From positions 1 through 64,000 of the forward strand of contig JAJCXZ010000026.1 in the NCBI GenBank assembly GCA_029263175.1: a DNA stretch of 64,000 nucleotides. The letters are read 5' to 3'. This stretch comes from Acidimicrobiales bacterium (GTDB lineage: Bacteria; Actinomycetota; Acidimicrobiia; Acidimicrobiales; Aldehydirespiratoraceae). The notes under the pieces were generated by a model that was given only the letters and a program-made list of their open reading frames with translations, was not told the origin of the DNA and ran no database searches. The translations under genes were made by a program, and so were the position numbers. Shown piece after piece: positions 25,131 to 32,691 of the stretch; the stretch's first letter is position 1; each line of letters starts with the position of its first letter.

Positions 25131-26018
25131 ATGGCCGAACTGATGGTGGAACCGCTGCACGACCGCTTCGGGGCCACGATCTCCGGCATCGACCTCCGCA
25201 CCGTCACCGAAGGCCACCTGTACCCCGAGATTCGGGCTGCGTTCGAAGAGCACTCGCTTCTGCTCTTCAGAGATCAGCAACTGGACAACGCCAGCCACAC
25301 CCATCTCGCGTCCCTGTTTGGTCCGCTCGAGAATCGTGAACAGATCGCGGGCAACGACGAGCCGTTCAGCGTCTCTACGGTTTCGAACGTCACCGACGAC
25401 GGATCGCTTCTCACCACCGACGCTCTGACCCTCATCGACCTCACCGCCAACATGCTGTGGCACACGGATTCGACCTTCCTTCCGGTCCCTGCGCTGGTCA
25501 ACCTCCTGGCGGCCGCCGTCGTTCCCTCGAGCGGTGGCCAGACCGAGTTCTGCACGACCCGGGCTGCGTTCGGCGACCTCGCCCCGGGTCGCCAGGCGGA
25601 GGTCCGCCGGCTGTTTGCCGTGCATCAACTCACCCACTCCCGCGAACAGATCGACTCCCGGCTCACCGAGCTGGACTACGTCTCACGCTGGCCGGATCGG
25701 GCCTGGCGCACCGTGTGGCGCAACCCGACGAACGGTCGCGAGGCGATCTACATCGCATCGCACGCCTACACAATCGAAGGCATGGACCGAGCCGCCGGCG
25801 AGCAGTTCGTGGGCGAGCTGCTCGAACACTGCACCCAGCCCGCCTATCGGTACTCACACGAATGGACGGTGGGCGACGTCATCATCTGGGACGAGCGAGC
25901 AGTCCTGCATCGCGGTCGGCCGTGGCCCTACGACGAACCTCGCACGCTGAACAGCATCTGCTGCTCGGTCACCGAGCTCGACGGTTTGGCCTCGGTCCGC
26001 CCGCCCACGGGGCCCTGA
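25131..26018 (+). CDS. TauD/TfdA-family 2-oxoglutarate-dependent dioxygenase
   Basis: This 295-residue Fe(II)/2-oxoglutarate oxygenase shows H111-x-D113 in MLWHTDSTFLPVPAL and the distal H260 in AVLHRGRPWPYDEPRTLN, followed by the arginine (R271) that binds 2-oxoglutarate. The N-terminus DRFGATISGIDLRTVTEGHL is typical of TauD/TfdA. Such enzymes oxidise taurine, phenoxyacetates, carnitine precursors or terpenoids; substrate not assignable. ATG at 25131. The gene is the only content between two inverted palindromic elements (25049-25095 and 26029-26074), which suggests it may have moved as a unit. Confidence 0.88.
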   Translation: MAELMVEPLHDRFGATISGIDLRTVTEGHLYPEIRAAFEEHSLLLFRDQQLDNASHTHLASLFGPLENREQIAGNDEPFSVSTVSNVTDDGSLLTTDALTLIDLTANMLWHTDSTFLPVPALVNLLAAAVVPSSGGQTEFCTTRAAFGDLAPGRQAEVRRLFAVHQLTHSREQIDSRLTELDYVSRWPDRAWRTVWRNPTNGREAIYIASHAYTIEGMDRAAGEQFVGELLEHCTQPAYRYSHEWTVGDVIIWDERAVLHRGRPWPYDEPRTLNSICCSVTELDGLASVRPPTGP

Positions 26019-26028
26019 CGTTTCCGCA

Positions 26029-26074
26029 GTCTGTCCCCAGTCAAAACGGGGTCTGACCCCATCGTTTCAACTTT
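26029..26074 (-). repeat. REP-like palindrome, copy 3 (right flank of TauD gene, inverted)
   Basis: Read on the minus strand this 46-bp element is AAAGTTGAAACGATGGGG, then TCAGACCCCGTTTTGAC, then TGGGGACAGAC. It matches copy 2 in reverse orientation. It starts ten bases after the TauD stop, and the ppx stop codon (26069-26067) is the TGA inside its GTTGAAAC arm. It could also terminate both convergent transcripts. Confidence 0.88.
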
Positions 26075-26981
26075 GGAGGCTGTGGGCCAAGCCGTCGAGA
26101 ATGTCGGACTCGCTGACGAGGCATTCCTCGAAGCCGAAGTAGCGCATGATGCGAACGAGGATGCACATGCCGCCGACGATCACGTCGGCTCGCGCCTCCT
26201 CGAGGCCCGGGTTGTGGATGCGATCCTCACGAGGCTCCATCACGAGGGTTCGATAGACGTCTTCGATCGCCGCCTTGGACAGGCGGAAGTGATGGACCTG
26301 AGCCCGGTCATAGTCGGCCAGACCGATTTCGACCGCCGCCGCCGCTGAAACCGTGCCGGCCACGCCGACGAACGTCCTGGCGTTGAACGACTGCGGCATC
26401 TCGCGGGCGACGTCGTCCAGGTGAGCCTCGGTGATCGAGAGGCAGGCCATGAGTTCTTCGGGGCGGGGCGGATCGTGCTCGATGTACTTCTCGGTCAGCC
26501 GCACGCACCCGATGTCCAGCGAAAGCGCCGCCTCGGCCTCAGTCGTGCCGTAGGCAAACTCGGTTGAACCGCCACCGATGTCAGCGACGAGGAACGGACC
26601 ATCGTCGGGATCCAGTTCGGCCGTAGCGCCCTGGAACGAGAGCTGGCCCTCTTCGAGGCCGGAGAGCAGTTCTGGTCGAGCGCCGATCACGACCTCGACC
26701 CGATCGAAGAAGTCATCTCGGTTCGAGGCATCGCGGCACGCCGACGTTGCCGCCGCACGTACCTGACCAGCTCCGACGCCGTGGCGATCCATGACCTGGC
26801 GGTACTCACGAAGGCACGTGATCACTCGATCGATGGCCTCGTCGACCAGCCGTCCATTGGCATCCACGTCCTGACCGAGACGAGTGATCGTCATCAGCCG
26901 TTCGAGGGTCTGGGTGCCATGCAGCACGAGCAGACGGGTTGAGTTGGTGCCGAGATCGATGGCGGCGACCGGACCGCTCAT
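26067..26981 (-). CDS. ppx: Exopolyphosphatase / Ppx-GppA family phosphatase
   Basis: This 304-residue protein of the ASKHA fold has phosphate-1 motif VAAIDLGTNSTRLLVL, a conserved RAAATSACRDASN segment, and phosphate-2 motif LVADIGGGSTEFAYG. Adenosine-type motif VGVAGTVSAAAAVEI follows. It releases phosphate from polyphosphate or hydrolyses pppGpp; the short single-domain form is common in actinobacteria. The ATG at 26981 overlaps the DUF501 stop (ATGA). It is the last gene of the conserved eno-ftsB-DUF501-ppx order. Its stop is provided by repeat copy 3. Confidence 0.92.
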   Translation of the reverse strand: MSGPVAAIDLGTNSTRLLVLHGTQTLERLMTITRLGQDVDANGRLVDEAIDRVITCLREYRQVMDRHGVGAGQVRAAATSACRDASNRDDFFDRVEVVIGARPELLSGLEEGQLSFQGATAELDPDDGPFLVADIGGGSTEFAYGTTEAEAALSLDIGCVRLTEKYIEHDPPRPEELMACLSITEAHLDDVAREMPQSFNARTFVGVAGTVSAAAAVEIGLADYDRAQVHHFRLSKAAIEDVYRTLVMEPREDRIHNPGLEEARADVIVGGMCILVRIMRYFGFEECLVSESDILDGLAHSLQS

Positions 26982-27460
26982 TCGGCTACCCCCTGACCCT
27001 GAACATCCTTGGCAGCAAGCTGCGCGGCCACCCAACGACCGACCGGGTCGTCGCCCCCCGCGAGATACCAGCCGTAGTGCGCATGGAGACACTTCACGCC
27101 TCGTCGGGTGCCGCCGACTCCGTCCGACGGGCGTGGACCGGTGTGATCTGCAGGGATCTCGGCGTCTCGTTCGGCTGCGTAACGGCGATGGGCGTCGGCG
27201 ATCTCGGCGGGGTCGATGGCCGCCTCGGCATCGCGGACACCGCCCTCAGACTCGAGGCGCCCGACCTCCTTGCGCTCCTTCTCGCCACACAACCAGTACA
27301 AGGTTGGCATCGGCCGGCCGGACCGGAGGATCGGTGCGTTGCGCAGAACAACGGGATCGCCCGCGTCGGAGCGCACGACAATCTCGAAGGATCCGCCCGG
27401 CGGTCGACCGAGCAACTCCTCAACCCGCTCATGATCGGCTTCACTCACAGACTCGGTCAT
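26978..27460 (-). CDS. DUF501 domain protein
   Basis: This 160-residue protein matches DUF501, an actinobacterial family consistently next to ftsB and ppx. Segments are VEELLGRPPGGSFEIVVRSDAGDPVVLRNAPIL, PMPTLYWLCGEKERKEVGRLESEGGVRDAEAAI, and GVKCLHAHYGWYLAGGDDPVGRWV. Conserved C and H residues (WLCG; CLHAHY) could form a metal or catalytic site; the reaction is not established. ATGA overlaps on both sides (with CoxG upstream, ppx downstream) show strong coupling. Confidence 0.9.
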   Translation of the reverse strand: MTESVSEADHERVEELLGRPPGGSFEIVVRSDAGDPVVLRNAPILRSGRPMPTLYWLCGEKERKEVGRLESEGGVRDAEAAIDPAEIADAHRRYAAERDAEIPADHTGPRPSDGVGGTRRGVKCLHAHYGWYLAGGDDPVGRWVAAQLAAKDVQGQGVAE

Positions 27461-28056
27461 CGTCTTCCCCGCAGAGAACGCAGCGCCACTACAACAACGA
27501 CTATCACGCCCAGCGATCCCAGCCGACGAAGCAGGGACGGCCGCGCGGCGTCGAGAAGGTCGAGAGCTTCTGGCTCCGGCATGTCGACGTCGGCAGGCAG
27601 GTGGAAGGGATTGGGCGCAACACCGGCGATGAGCGCGGTGAGGTTCTCGGCGAACTGGGCGGTGAGCACCTGACTCATGTCGGGCAGGAGGCGTTGGCCG
27701 CTCTGGGCGACTCGCCCACCGACCTCGATCAGCGCATCGACGTTGACCTGCGTTGTCACCGCGGACACTGCCTCGAGGGTTGCCGTGATCCTCGCCTCGG
27801 CGTCCCCTTGCACTCCATCGCCCGTGGCATGGATCACGATTCGTCGGCGCTCTTCGTCGGACTCGAAGAATGCCTTGCCCGCATACTCGGCGGAGAACGA
27901 CCCAAATCGAACCTTCACCACACCTCGATATTCCTCACCTACCTGCTCCTGGAGAAAGGCTCCGGGAACACACGGGGCGATCCGCTCGACGTCGTTCAAC
28001 AGCTCCCATGCATCGCCGACGGGAAGCGCGATGCCGAAGCTGTCGGTCAGCTCCAT
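27457..28056 (-). CDS. CoxG-like SRPBCC protein with C-terminal membrane anchor
   Basis: This 199-residue protein begins with a START/SRPBCC domain of the CoxG type: FGIALPVGDAWELLNDVERIAPCVPGAFL, EEYRGVVKVRFGSFSAEYAGKAFF and INVDALIEVGGRVAQSGQRLLPDMS-like segments. CoxG recruits aerobic CO dehydrogenase to the membrane in carboxydotrophs. The C-terminus LGSLGVIVVVVVALRSLRGRR gives one membrane anchor. It overlaps the mobA-like gene by 10 bp and DUF501 by 4 bp. No coxMSL structural genes are in this window, so its partner enzyme must be elsewhere or different. Confidence 0.85.
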   Translation of the reverse strand: MELTDSFGIALPVGDAWELLNDVERIAPCVPGAFLQEQVGEEYRGVVKVRFGSFSAEYAGKAFFESDEERRRIVIHATGDGVQGDAEARITATLEAVSAVTTQVNVDALIEVGGRVAQSGQRLLPDMSQVLTAQFAENLTALIAGVAPNPFHLPADVDMPEPEALDLLDAARPSLLRRLGSLGVIVVVVVALRSLRGRR

Positions 28057-28643
28057 CGACGAAGGTCCTCGAGGGTGTCGATGTCGGCCGGGTTGTCGCC
28101 GAACTCGTTGTCGATCGGCACGGGGCGCACCTGATCGGGTCGGTGGCGAACCAGAGCGCGAGCACCCTCATCACCGGTGACGGGAAGGCTCGCCCACATG
28201 GCGGCGCTCAGACGAGTGGGAGGACGAAGCTCGCCGTCAAAGCGAGCCATCGCCAGATCGTTGGGCACCTCGGCGACCTTGCGCCAGGTGTCAGCGGATA
28301 TTCCCGGCGAGTCGCCAAGGCCGACGACCACGGCCGCGTGGCCCCGGGAGTCGGCATAAGCGACCGCGGCCTGCAGGGACGTGGCCTGGCCGTCTTCCCA
28401 CTTCTCGTTGTGAATCAGGGTGACGGTATCGGGCACCTCGTCGGCGAGGTCGATCGCACCGCTCACGACGACAACCTCATCCAGCTCAGCGGCAACTGCG
28501 GAATCGATCGCGTGTCGCAGGATCGTCTTGCCGTTCACCACGGTCAAGAGCTTGTGATCATCGCCATTGAAGCGGGTTCCGGCCCCGGCCGCGAGAATTA
28601 CGGCGGCAACGGTAGACCGGGGCTGGTGGGGCTGAGGTTGCAT
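28047..28643 (-). CDS. MobA-like NTP transferase (molybdenum cofactor cytidylyl-/guanylyltransferase type)
   Basis: This 198-residue nucleotidyltransferase has AAVILAAGAGTRFNGDDHKLLTVVNGKTILRHAID, the NTP-binding loop and KxL of MobA/MocA/CoxF-like enzymes. GLGDSPGISADTWRKV is the metal-binding acidic segment, and the C-terminal DNPADIDTLEDL is diagnostic for MocA-type proteins. It probably adds CMP to molybdopterin for xanthine/CO dehydrogenase-type enzymes. The ATG at 28643 is chosen because the frame upstream is antisense to the DUF6941 gene. Flanked by coxG-like and, across one gene, xdhC/coxI. Confidence 0.85.
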   Translation of the reverse strand: MQPQPHQPRSTVAAVILAAGAGTRFNGDDHKLLTVVNGKTILRHAIDSAVAAELDEVVVVSGAIDLADEVPDTVTLIHNEKWEDGQATSLQAAVAYADSRGHAAVVVGLGDSPGISADTWRKVAEVPNDLAMARFDGELRPPTRLSAAMWASLPVTGDEGARALVRHRPDQVRPVPIDNEFGDNPADIDTLEDLRRWS

Positions 28644-28694
28644 CCACCCAGTCTGGCCCGCCGAAGCGTCATCGATGCGCCTAGGGTGCGATCC

Positions 28695-29195
28695 ATGGAA
28701 CCGGAATCGCTCGGCTCGGCGGGCGCAGCGCCCTCGGCCCCTCCAACCCTGCGGGTCACGATGCTGCTGGCCGACTCGGCGCAGGTCGCCGACCGCAAGC
28801 TCTACATCCTCGGTGGTGGGCTCACGGTGATCGGGCCACGCCCCCAGCCCCTTGGTGTGGCGATCCGGATAGAGGTTCCCTGGGACCGCGCCAACGTCGC
28901 TCATCAGTGGCACCTCGAACTCCTCGACGAGGACGGTCACCCGGTGTCGGTGCGCGAGCAGGCCCTGGTGGTACACGGCCGATTCGAGGCAGGACGGCCA
29001 GCCGGGCTGAGACCCGGCACTCCCCTGTCGGTGCCGCTCGCCATCACCTTCCCTACGCTGCCCGTCGAGCCCGGCAAGAGCTACACCTGGCAACTCGCCA
29101 TCGACGGCGCGACACAGATCGACTGGCGCCAGAGCTTCCACGTTCGGGCCGGGGCACCAGGGCAGCCGACAGGACCGCCACCTGCTTCCGAATAG
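28695..29195 (+). CDS. DUF6941-type protein of unknown function
   Basis: This 166-residue protein is encoded against the surrounding strand. After a short linker comes LRVTMLLADSAQVADRKLYILGGGLTVIGPRPQPLGVAIRIEVPWDRAN, then HQWHLELLDEDGHPVSV, and a closing beta-rich region with PGKSYTWQLAIDGATQIDWRQSF. The pattern (strands ending in xLLADxAxVxxGKxxIxGGG) is that of a small, mostly actinobacterial beta-sandwich family. No catalytic residues are evident and there is no signal peptide. ATG at 28695, divergent from the mobA-like gene by 51 bp. Confidence 0.75.
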   Translation: MEPESLGSAGAAPSAPPTLRVTMLLADSAQVADRKLYILGGGLTVIGPRPQPLGVAIRIEVPWDRANVAHQWHLELLDEDGHPVSVREQALVVHGRFEAGRPAGLRPGTPLSVPLAITFPTLPVEPGKSYTWQLAIDGATQIDWRQSFHVRAGAPGQPTGPPPASE

Positions 29196-29246
29196 CGCAC
29201 ACGGATGACAGCGTCCTCGCCGCGACGACCCATTCCCCAGCGTGCG

Positions 29247-30350
29247 TTAGTCGTGGATCGGCCCCTCGGTGATCTTGAGGGCCCTTGCCTCACGGCCGGT
29301 GCGACGGGAGATGATTTCTGCGGTGATGGAGATTGCGGTCTCCTCAGGCGTACGGGCACCGATGTCGAGACCGATCGGTGAGTGGAGACGGTCGAGGCCG
29401 TCCTGGCCCACACCTGCCTCGACGAGCCGAGTCGTGCGGTCGTCATGGGTGCGACGGCTTCCCATGACACCGATGTAGCCCACACCCGTGGCGAGCGCGC
29501 CCACCACCGCGGGGATGTCGAACTTCGCATCATGGGTGAGGATGCAGATCGCGTCGCGCGGACCCAGCTCGTGACCGACACGGTCAAGGAGCCGGTCCGG
29601 CCAGTCGACCTCGAGATCATCAGCCATCGGGAATCTCGCCTTGGTGGCGAACACCTCCCGGGCGTCGCACACTGTGACCCGGTAGCCGAGCACTTTCGCC
29701 ACGCGACCGAGCGCGGCGGTGAAGTCGACGGCACCGAAGATCAGCATCTTGGGGGGCGGGGCAAAGCTCTCGATGAACACGGAGACAACACCCTCCCGCG
29801 CCTCTCCGTGTTCGCCGTAGTGACGGATACCGGTGCGACCGGCTGCGAGTTCGCCCCGGGCATCGCGGTCAATCACACGATCGAGGTCCGCGTTGCCGAG
29901 AGTGCCGATCGTCGCCAGACCCTCGGAGTCGGCTCGCACCAACATCTTGTTGCCAGAGCCGGGACCCTCGATGACGGTGGCGAGCGCAACGGGCGCCTCG
30001 GCGGTGATATCGGCTTGGAGCTGGGTGAACCACTCGCCTCCATCGAATGCTTCGAGGAAGAGATGGATCGTGCCGCCGCAGGTGAGGCCGACAGAGAATG
30101 CCTCGTCATCACTGAAGCCGAAGGTGACGATCCGGTGGGTGTCGGACTCGAGCACGTCGAGCGATTCGACGACCACGGCGCCTTCGACGCAGCCGCCGGA
30201 GACTGAGCCGACGACATCGCTCGATTCGGTGACGGCCATCGCGGCGCCCGGCAGCCGGGGGCCGGAGCCTTCGAGATCGACAACACGCGCAACTGCGAAG
30301 CGTTCGCCGGATGCACGCCAGCGGGCGAAGTCGTCGAAGAGTTCTTTCAC
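29247..30350 (-). CDS. XdhC/CoxI-family molybdoenzyme maturation factor
   Basis: This 367-residue protein has an N-terminal XdhC/CoxI domain (VDLEGSGPRLPGAAMAV and GSVSGGCVEGAVVVESL, with the conserved cysteine). A C-terminal Rossmann domain (KMLIFGAVDFTAALGRVAKVLGYRVTVCDAREVF; CILTHDAKFDIPAVVGAL; VGYIGVMGSRRTHDDR) follows. XdhC binds molybdenum cofactor, aids its sulphuration and inserts it into xanthine/CO dehydrogenases. The start is GTG at 30350, which fits the family N-terminus and lies inside the 3' base of a strong hairpin. No target enzyme gene is nearby. Confidence 0.9.
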   Translation of the reverse strand: MKELFDDFARWRASGERFAVARVVDLEGSGPRLPGAAMAVTESSDVVGSVSGGCVEGAVVVESLDVLESDTHRIVTFGFSDDEAFSVGLTCGGTIHLFLEAFDGGEWFTQLQADITAEAPVALATVIEGPGSGNKMLVRADSEGLATIGTLGNADLDRVIDRDARGELAAGRTGIRHYGEHGEAREGVVSVFIESFAPPPKMLIFGAVDFTAALGRVAKVLGYRVTVCDAREVFATKARFPMADDLEVDWPDRLLDRVGHELGPRDAICILTHDAKFDIPAVVGALATGVGYIGVMGSRRTHDDRTTRLVEAGVGQDGLDRLHSPIGLDIGARTPEETAISITAEIISRRTGREARALKITEGPIHD

Positions 30351-30377
30351 AGGTCCCAGGGTATCCCTGGGACCTGT
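30349..30377 (-). terminator. Perfect 13-bp hairpin between small gene and xdhC, overlapping the xdhC GTG
   Basis: ACAGGTCCCAGGG (30349-30361) and CCCTGGGACCTGT (30365-30377) pair perfectly around TAT. On the minus strand it begins three bases after the small gene's stop and ends at the second base of the xdhC GTG. There is no T-tract. It could terminate the small transcript or fold the xdhC start and hide it from ribosomes. Confidence 0.65.
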
Positions 30378-30379
30378 AC

Positions 30380-30526
30380 TCAGCCGATCCCGAGTCGGAT
30401 GAGGTCGAGTCGGCGGCGCGAGTCGGCGAGATCGCGGAAGCTTGCGCCGGTGCGCTTGAGGTCGTGGTGGGAATTCCAGGCGTCGAGCAACCGGTCGAAA
30501 TCAGGGGAGATGGGCTGTGCGGTCAT
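30380..30526 (-). CDS. 48-residue small protein, unknown function
   Basis: An ATG at 30526 opens a 48-codon frame closed by TGA at 30382-30380. The product reads MTAQPISPDFDRLLDAWNSH, then HDLKRTGASFRDLADSRRRLD and LIRLGIG. It is predicted to be almost wholly helical, with the (F/L)xxLLDAxxxxxDLxxxGxxxxxLxxxRxxLDxxR pattern of short actinobacterial proteins whose role I do not know. An upstream ATG at 30531 stops at once. It lies between xdhC and the divergent Lrp gene. Codon choice is GC-rich like its neighbours. Confidence 0.6.
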   Translation of the reverse strand: MTAQPISPDFDRLLDAWNSHHDLKRTGASFRDLADSRRRLDLIRLGIG

Positions 30527-30623
30527 GTCATGATCCTACGGGAATGCGGACCTTCGATCTCGTTGATTTTCTGGCGAATGCAGTCCAGTGGCAGTGATCT
30601 AGAACGCGCTAGTGCGGAATAGC

Positions 30624-30636
30624 CTTCGAATCGAAG
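30624..30636. promoter_or_regulatory. Palindromic candidate operator upstream of the Lrp gene
   Basis: CTTCGA-A-TCGAAG is a perfect 13-bp palindrome whose right edge is 13 bases before the Lrp ATG. Lrp/AsnC proteins commonly autoregulate through palindromes near their start, so this is a candidate autoregulatory site. It is short and could be chance. Confidence 0.4.
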
Positions 30637-30649
30637 TATCCTGAGGTTC

Positions 30650-31087
30650 ATGTTCGACGAAATCACGCTCCAGATCCTTACCGAGCTCAAGGCGAACGCT
30701 CGTATCTCCTACCGAGAGCTCGGCGAGATCGTCGGCCTGTCCGCTCCGGCCGTGGCTGACCGGGTCAAGCGGCTCGAACGTGACGGCATCATCACCGGCT
30801 ACACCATCGTGACGGATCAGGCCGCCCTCGGATTCCCGATTCAAGCGATCATCCGAGTGATGTCGGACGGCACGAACGCGAGCGCAATCGATCAGCTCGC
30901 CCAGGACGCACCTGAGGTGGTCGAATGCAACCGGGTGACGGGAAGCGAGAGTCATGTCATCCGGGCGTGGTTCCGAGACGTGCAGCACATCGGTGACCTC
31001 GGCGAACGGCTCTGGCAGTACGGCGATACGACCTCGAACGTGGTGACTTCCACACCAGTGTCGCGGCGCCACATCCGTCTCCAGTAG
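30650..31087 (+). CDS. Lrp/AsnC-family transcriptional regulator
   Basis: This 145-residue regulator has an N-terminal helix-turn-helix: ITLQILTELKANARISYRELGEIVGLSAPAVADRVKRLERDGIITGYTIV. A C-terminal ligand (RAM) domain, with GFPIQAIIRVMS, VVECNRVTGSESHVIRAWFRDVQHI and PVSRRHIRL, follows. It would form dimers or octamers and respond to an amino acid or related ligand. A GAGG ribosome site lies 3 bases before the ATG. It is convergent with the ABC exporter (7-bp gap) and divergent from the small gene/xdhC, which it could regulate. Confidence 0.9.
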   Translation: MFDEITLQILTELKANARISYRELGEIVGLSAPAVADRVKRLERDGIITGYTIVTDQAALGFPIQAIIRVMSDGTNASAIDQLAQDAPEVVECNRVTGSESHVIRAWFRDVQHIGDLGERLWQYGDTTSNVVTSTPVSRRHIRLQ

Positions 31088-31093
31088 CTCGGC

Positions 31094-31891
31094 TCAGGGG
31101 GCCCGTTGCTCCAGCTCCCAGCGCGCCCAGCTGCCAAACCAGAGAATCGCGATCGTTATGACGAGCAAGCCGGGCCACGAATCCGCCCAGGAGACATCAC
31201 CGATGAATCCCTGACGGGCCATTCGGATGACGTTGGTGGCCGGGTTGACCCGGGCCACCGCTCGCAACCAGCCGGTCATCAGCGACAACGGCACCTGCCC
31301 GATCGATGGGAACATCAGCCCGAAGGCCAGGACCTGCACTATCGCCATCGCTCGGATGTTGCCGATATGCAGCACAACCGCAAGCCCGAGAGCACCGAGC
31401 GCGATGGCCGCGCCGATACCGGCCACGTAGGCCATCACCACGGCGGCGATGCCGCCGGGGAAGTCGAGACCGCCGACGATGCCGATCAGCAATACGACCG
31501 TGACCGGGATGAGGGCCCTGATTGCGGTGTGCATGAGCGGACCCACAATGATCGCGCTTCGGCGAATCGGGCTGACGAGCAGTCGGTCGATGAAACCGTT
31601 GTCGAGGTCCTGGGCCATGGCACCGGCTGAACCGATGCCGGCGAAGATCGAACCCTGCACCATCGCGTAGGCGGCGATCCAATTCATGAACTCGTCAGTG
31701 GGGAATGCCTCGACCTGCGTCACCCCTTCAAAGCTGCCGGTAAAGGAGATGGCGAAGAATGCAGGCATGACCAACATCGGGATCAGTACTGAAGGCAGCC
31801 GGACCAAACGCACCAGTGCCCGGCGAGTCAGGATCTCGACGGTCGGCCAGTACGGGGCCAACTCCGAATCCGGCACACGGGCTGACGTCAT
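31094..31891 (-). CDS. ABC-2 type transporter permease (second subunit)
   Basis: This 265-residue membrane protein has six hydrophobic segments of the ABC-2/DrrB type: RRALVRLVRLPSVLIPMLVMPAFFAISFTGSF, then AMAQDLDNGFIDRLLVSPIRRSAIIVGPLM, the characteristic cytoplasmic motif. It pairs with the other permease and the ATPase of the same operon to form an exporter. Its start overlaps the stop of the upstream permease by 4 bp. Substrate unknown; similar to antibiotic or lipid exporters. Confidence 0.88.
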   Translation of the reverse strand: MTSARVPDSELAPYWPTVEILTRRALVRLVRLPSVLIPMLVMPAFFAISFTGSFEGVTQVEAFPTDEFMNWIAAYAMVQGSIFAGIGSAGAMAQDLDNGFIDRLLVSPIRRSAIIVGPLMHTAIRALIPVTVVLLIGIVGGLDFPGGIAAVVMAYVAGIGAAIALGALGLAVVLHIGNIRAMAIVQVLAFGLMFPSIGQVPLSLMTGWLRAVARVNPATNVIRMARQGFIGDVSWADSWPGLLVITIAILWFGSWARWELEQRAP

Positions 31892-32691
31892 GCCCGGCGC
31901 AACCTTCCCAGGTACGCCCGATACGACAATCCCAGTGTGAAGACCCCAACAACAGCCACCCAGAAGAGGGCCTGGCCCAGATCGGCGAACGAGAAGCCCT
32001 CGATGGCCAGCCGGCGGGTCGGGTCGATGATCAGGGTGAACGGGTTCGCTTCGGCAGCAGTCTGATACCAGCCGCTCATCAGCTCGGTCGGGAAGAACGC
32101 CGACGAGACGAAGATGGCGATGAACGTCAAGGGAAAGACCGCCTGTGTTGCTTCGGCCGATCCGGTCTTGAGAGCCACTGCGACACTGATTCCACCTACC
32201 GACAGAGACAAGGCAGCGGCGATCAGGACGATCGCCAACGCCGAAGGCAGCCCGCCGTCGGGGGCCGCCCCGAAGACGAGAAAGACCAACATCAGCACCG
32301 CGGCGAGAAGCGCGCTGAATGTCGCCGCCCCGGCCAGGCGGCCGATCAGGACCGACTGCCGCCCAACCGGTGATGTCATCAGGCGATCGAAAAAGCCGGT
32401 TTCGATGTCAGTGGCGAGCGCGCTGCCGGCCTCGCCGGCGTTGAAGGAGATGCCTTGGAGAATGGTTGCCGGAAGGATGAACTGCAGGAAGGAGTCGACC
32501 TCGGGGAACTGGGGCAGGTCGGTCACCCGCTCGAATTGGGCCGAGTAGATGGCCGCCATCATCAGCGGGAAGATGATGCTCGGAATCCACGAAGCGGGCT
32601 GACGCCATGTGTTCATCACCGAACGGCGGGCGAGGATCAGCGCCTGCTCGACGACAACGACGCGCCGCGGGCGAGCGATGGTGGCGGTCAC
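31888..32691 (-). CDS. ABC-2 type transporter permease (first subunit)
   Basis: This 267-residue permease has six membrane segments. RRSVMNTWRQPASWIPSIIFPLMMAAIYSAQF starts the domain, and SALATDIETGFFDRLMTSPVGRQSVLIGRL is the ABC-2 signature. It is a diverged paralogue of the other permease gene, suggesting a heterodimeric channel. Coupled to the ATPase gene by a 4-bp overlap (32688-32691). Confidence 0.88.
   Translation of the reverse strand: MTATIARPRRVVVVEQALILARRSVMNTWRQPASWIPSIIFPLMMAAIYSAQFERVTDLPQFPEVDSFLQFILPATILQGISFNAGEAGSALATDIETGFFDRLMTSPVGRQSVLIGRLAGAATFSALLAAVLMLVFLVFGAAPDGGLPSALAIVLIAAALSLSVGGISVAVALKTGSAEATQAVFPLTFIAIFVSSAFFPTELMSGWYQTAAEANPFTLIIDPTRRLAIEGFSFADLGQALFWVAVVGVFTLGLSYRAYLGRLRRA

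Noticed and set aside
21477-26074. Integron attC sites at the three palindromes
   Set aside because: The arms read GTTGAAAC or GTTCAAAC, which do not fit the GTTRRRY/RYYYAAC core sites, and there is no integrase.
28644-29141. Long N-terminal extension of the MobA-like ORF
   Set aside because: It runs antisense to the DUF6941 gene, and the MobA family start MQPQ...AAVILAAG is at 28643.
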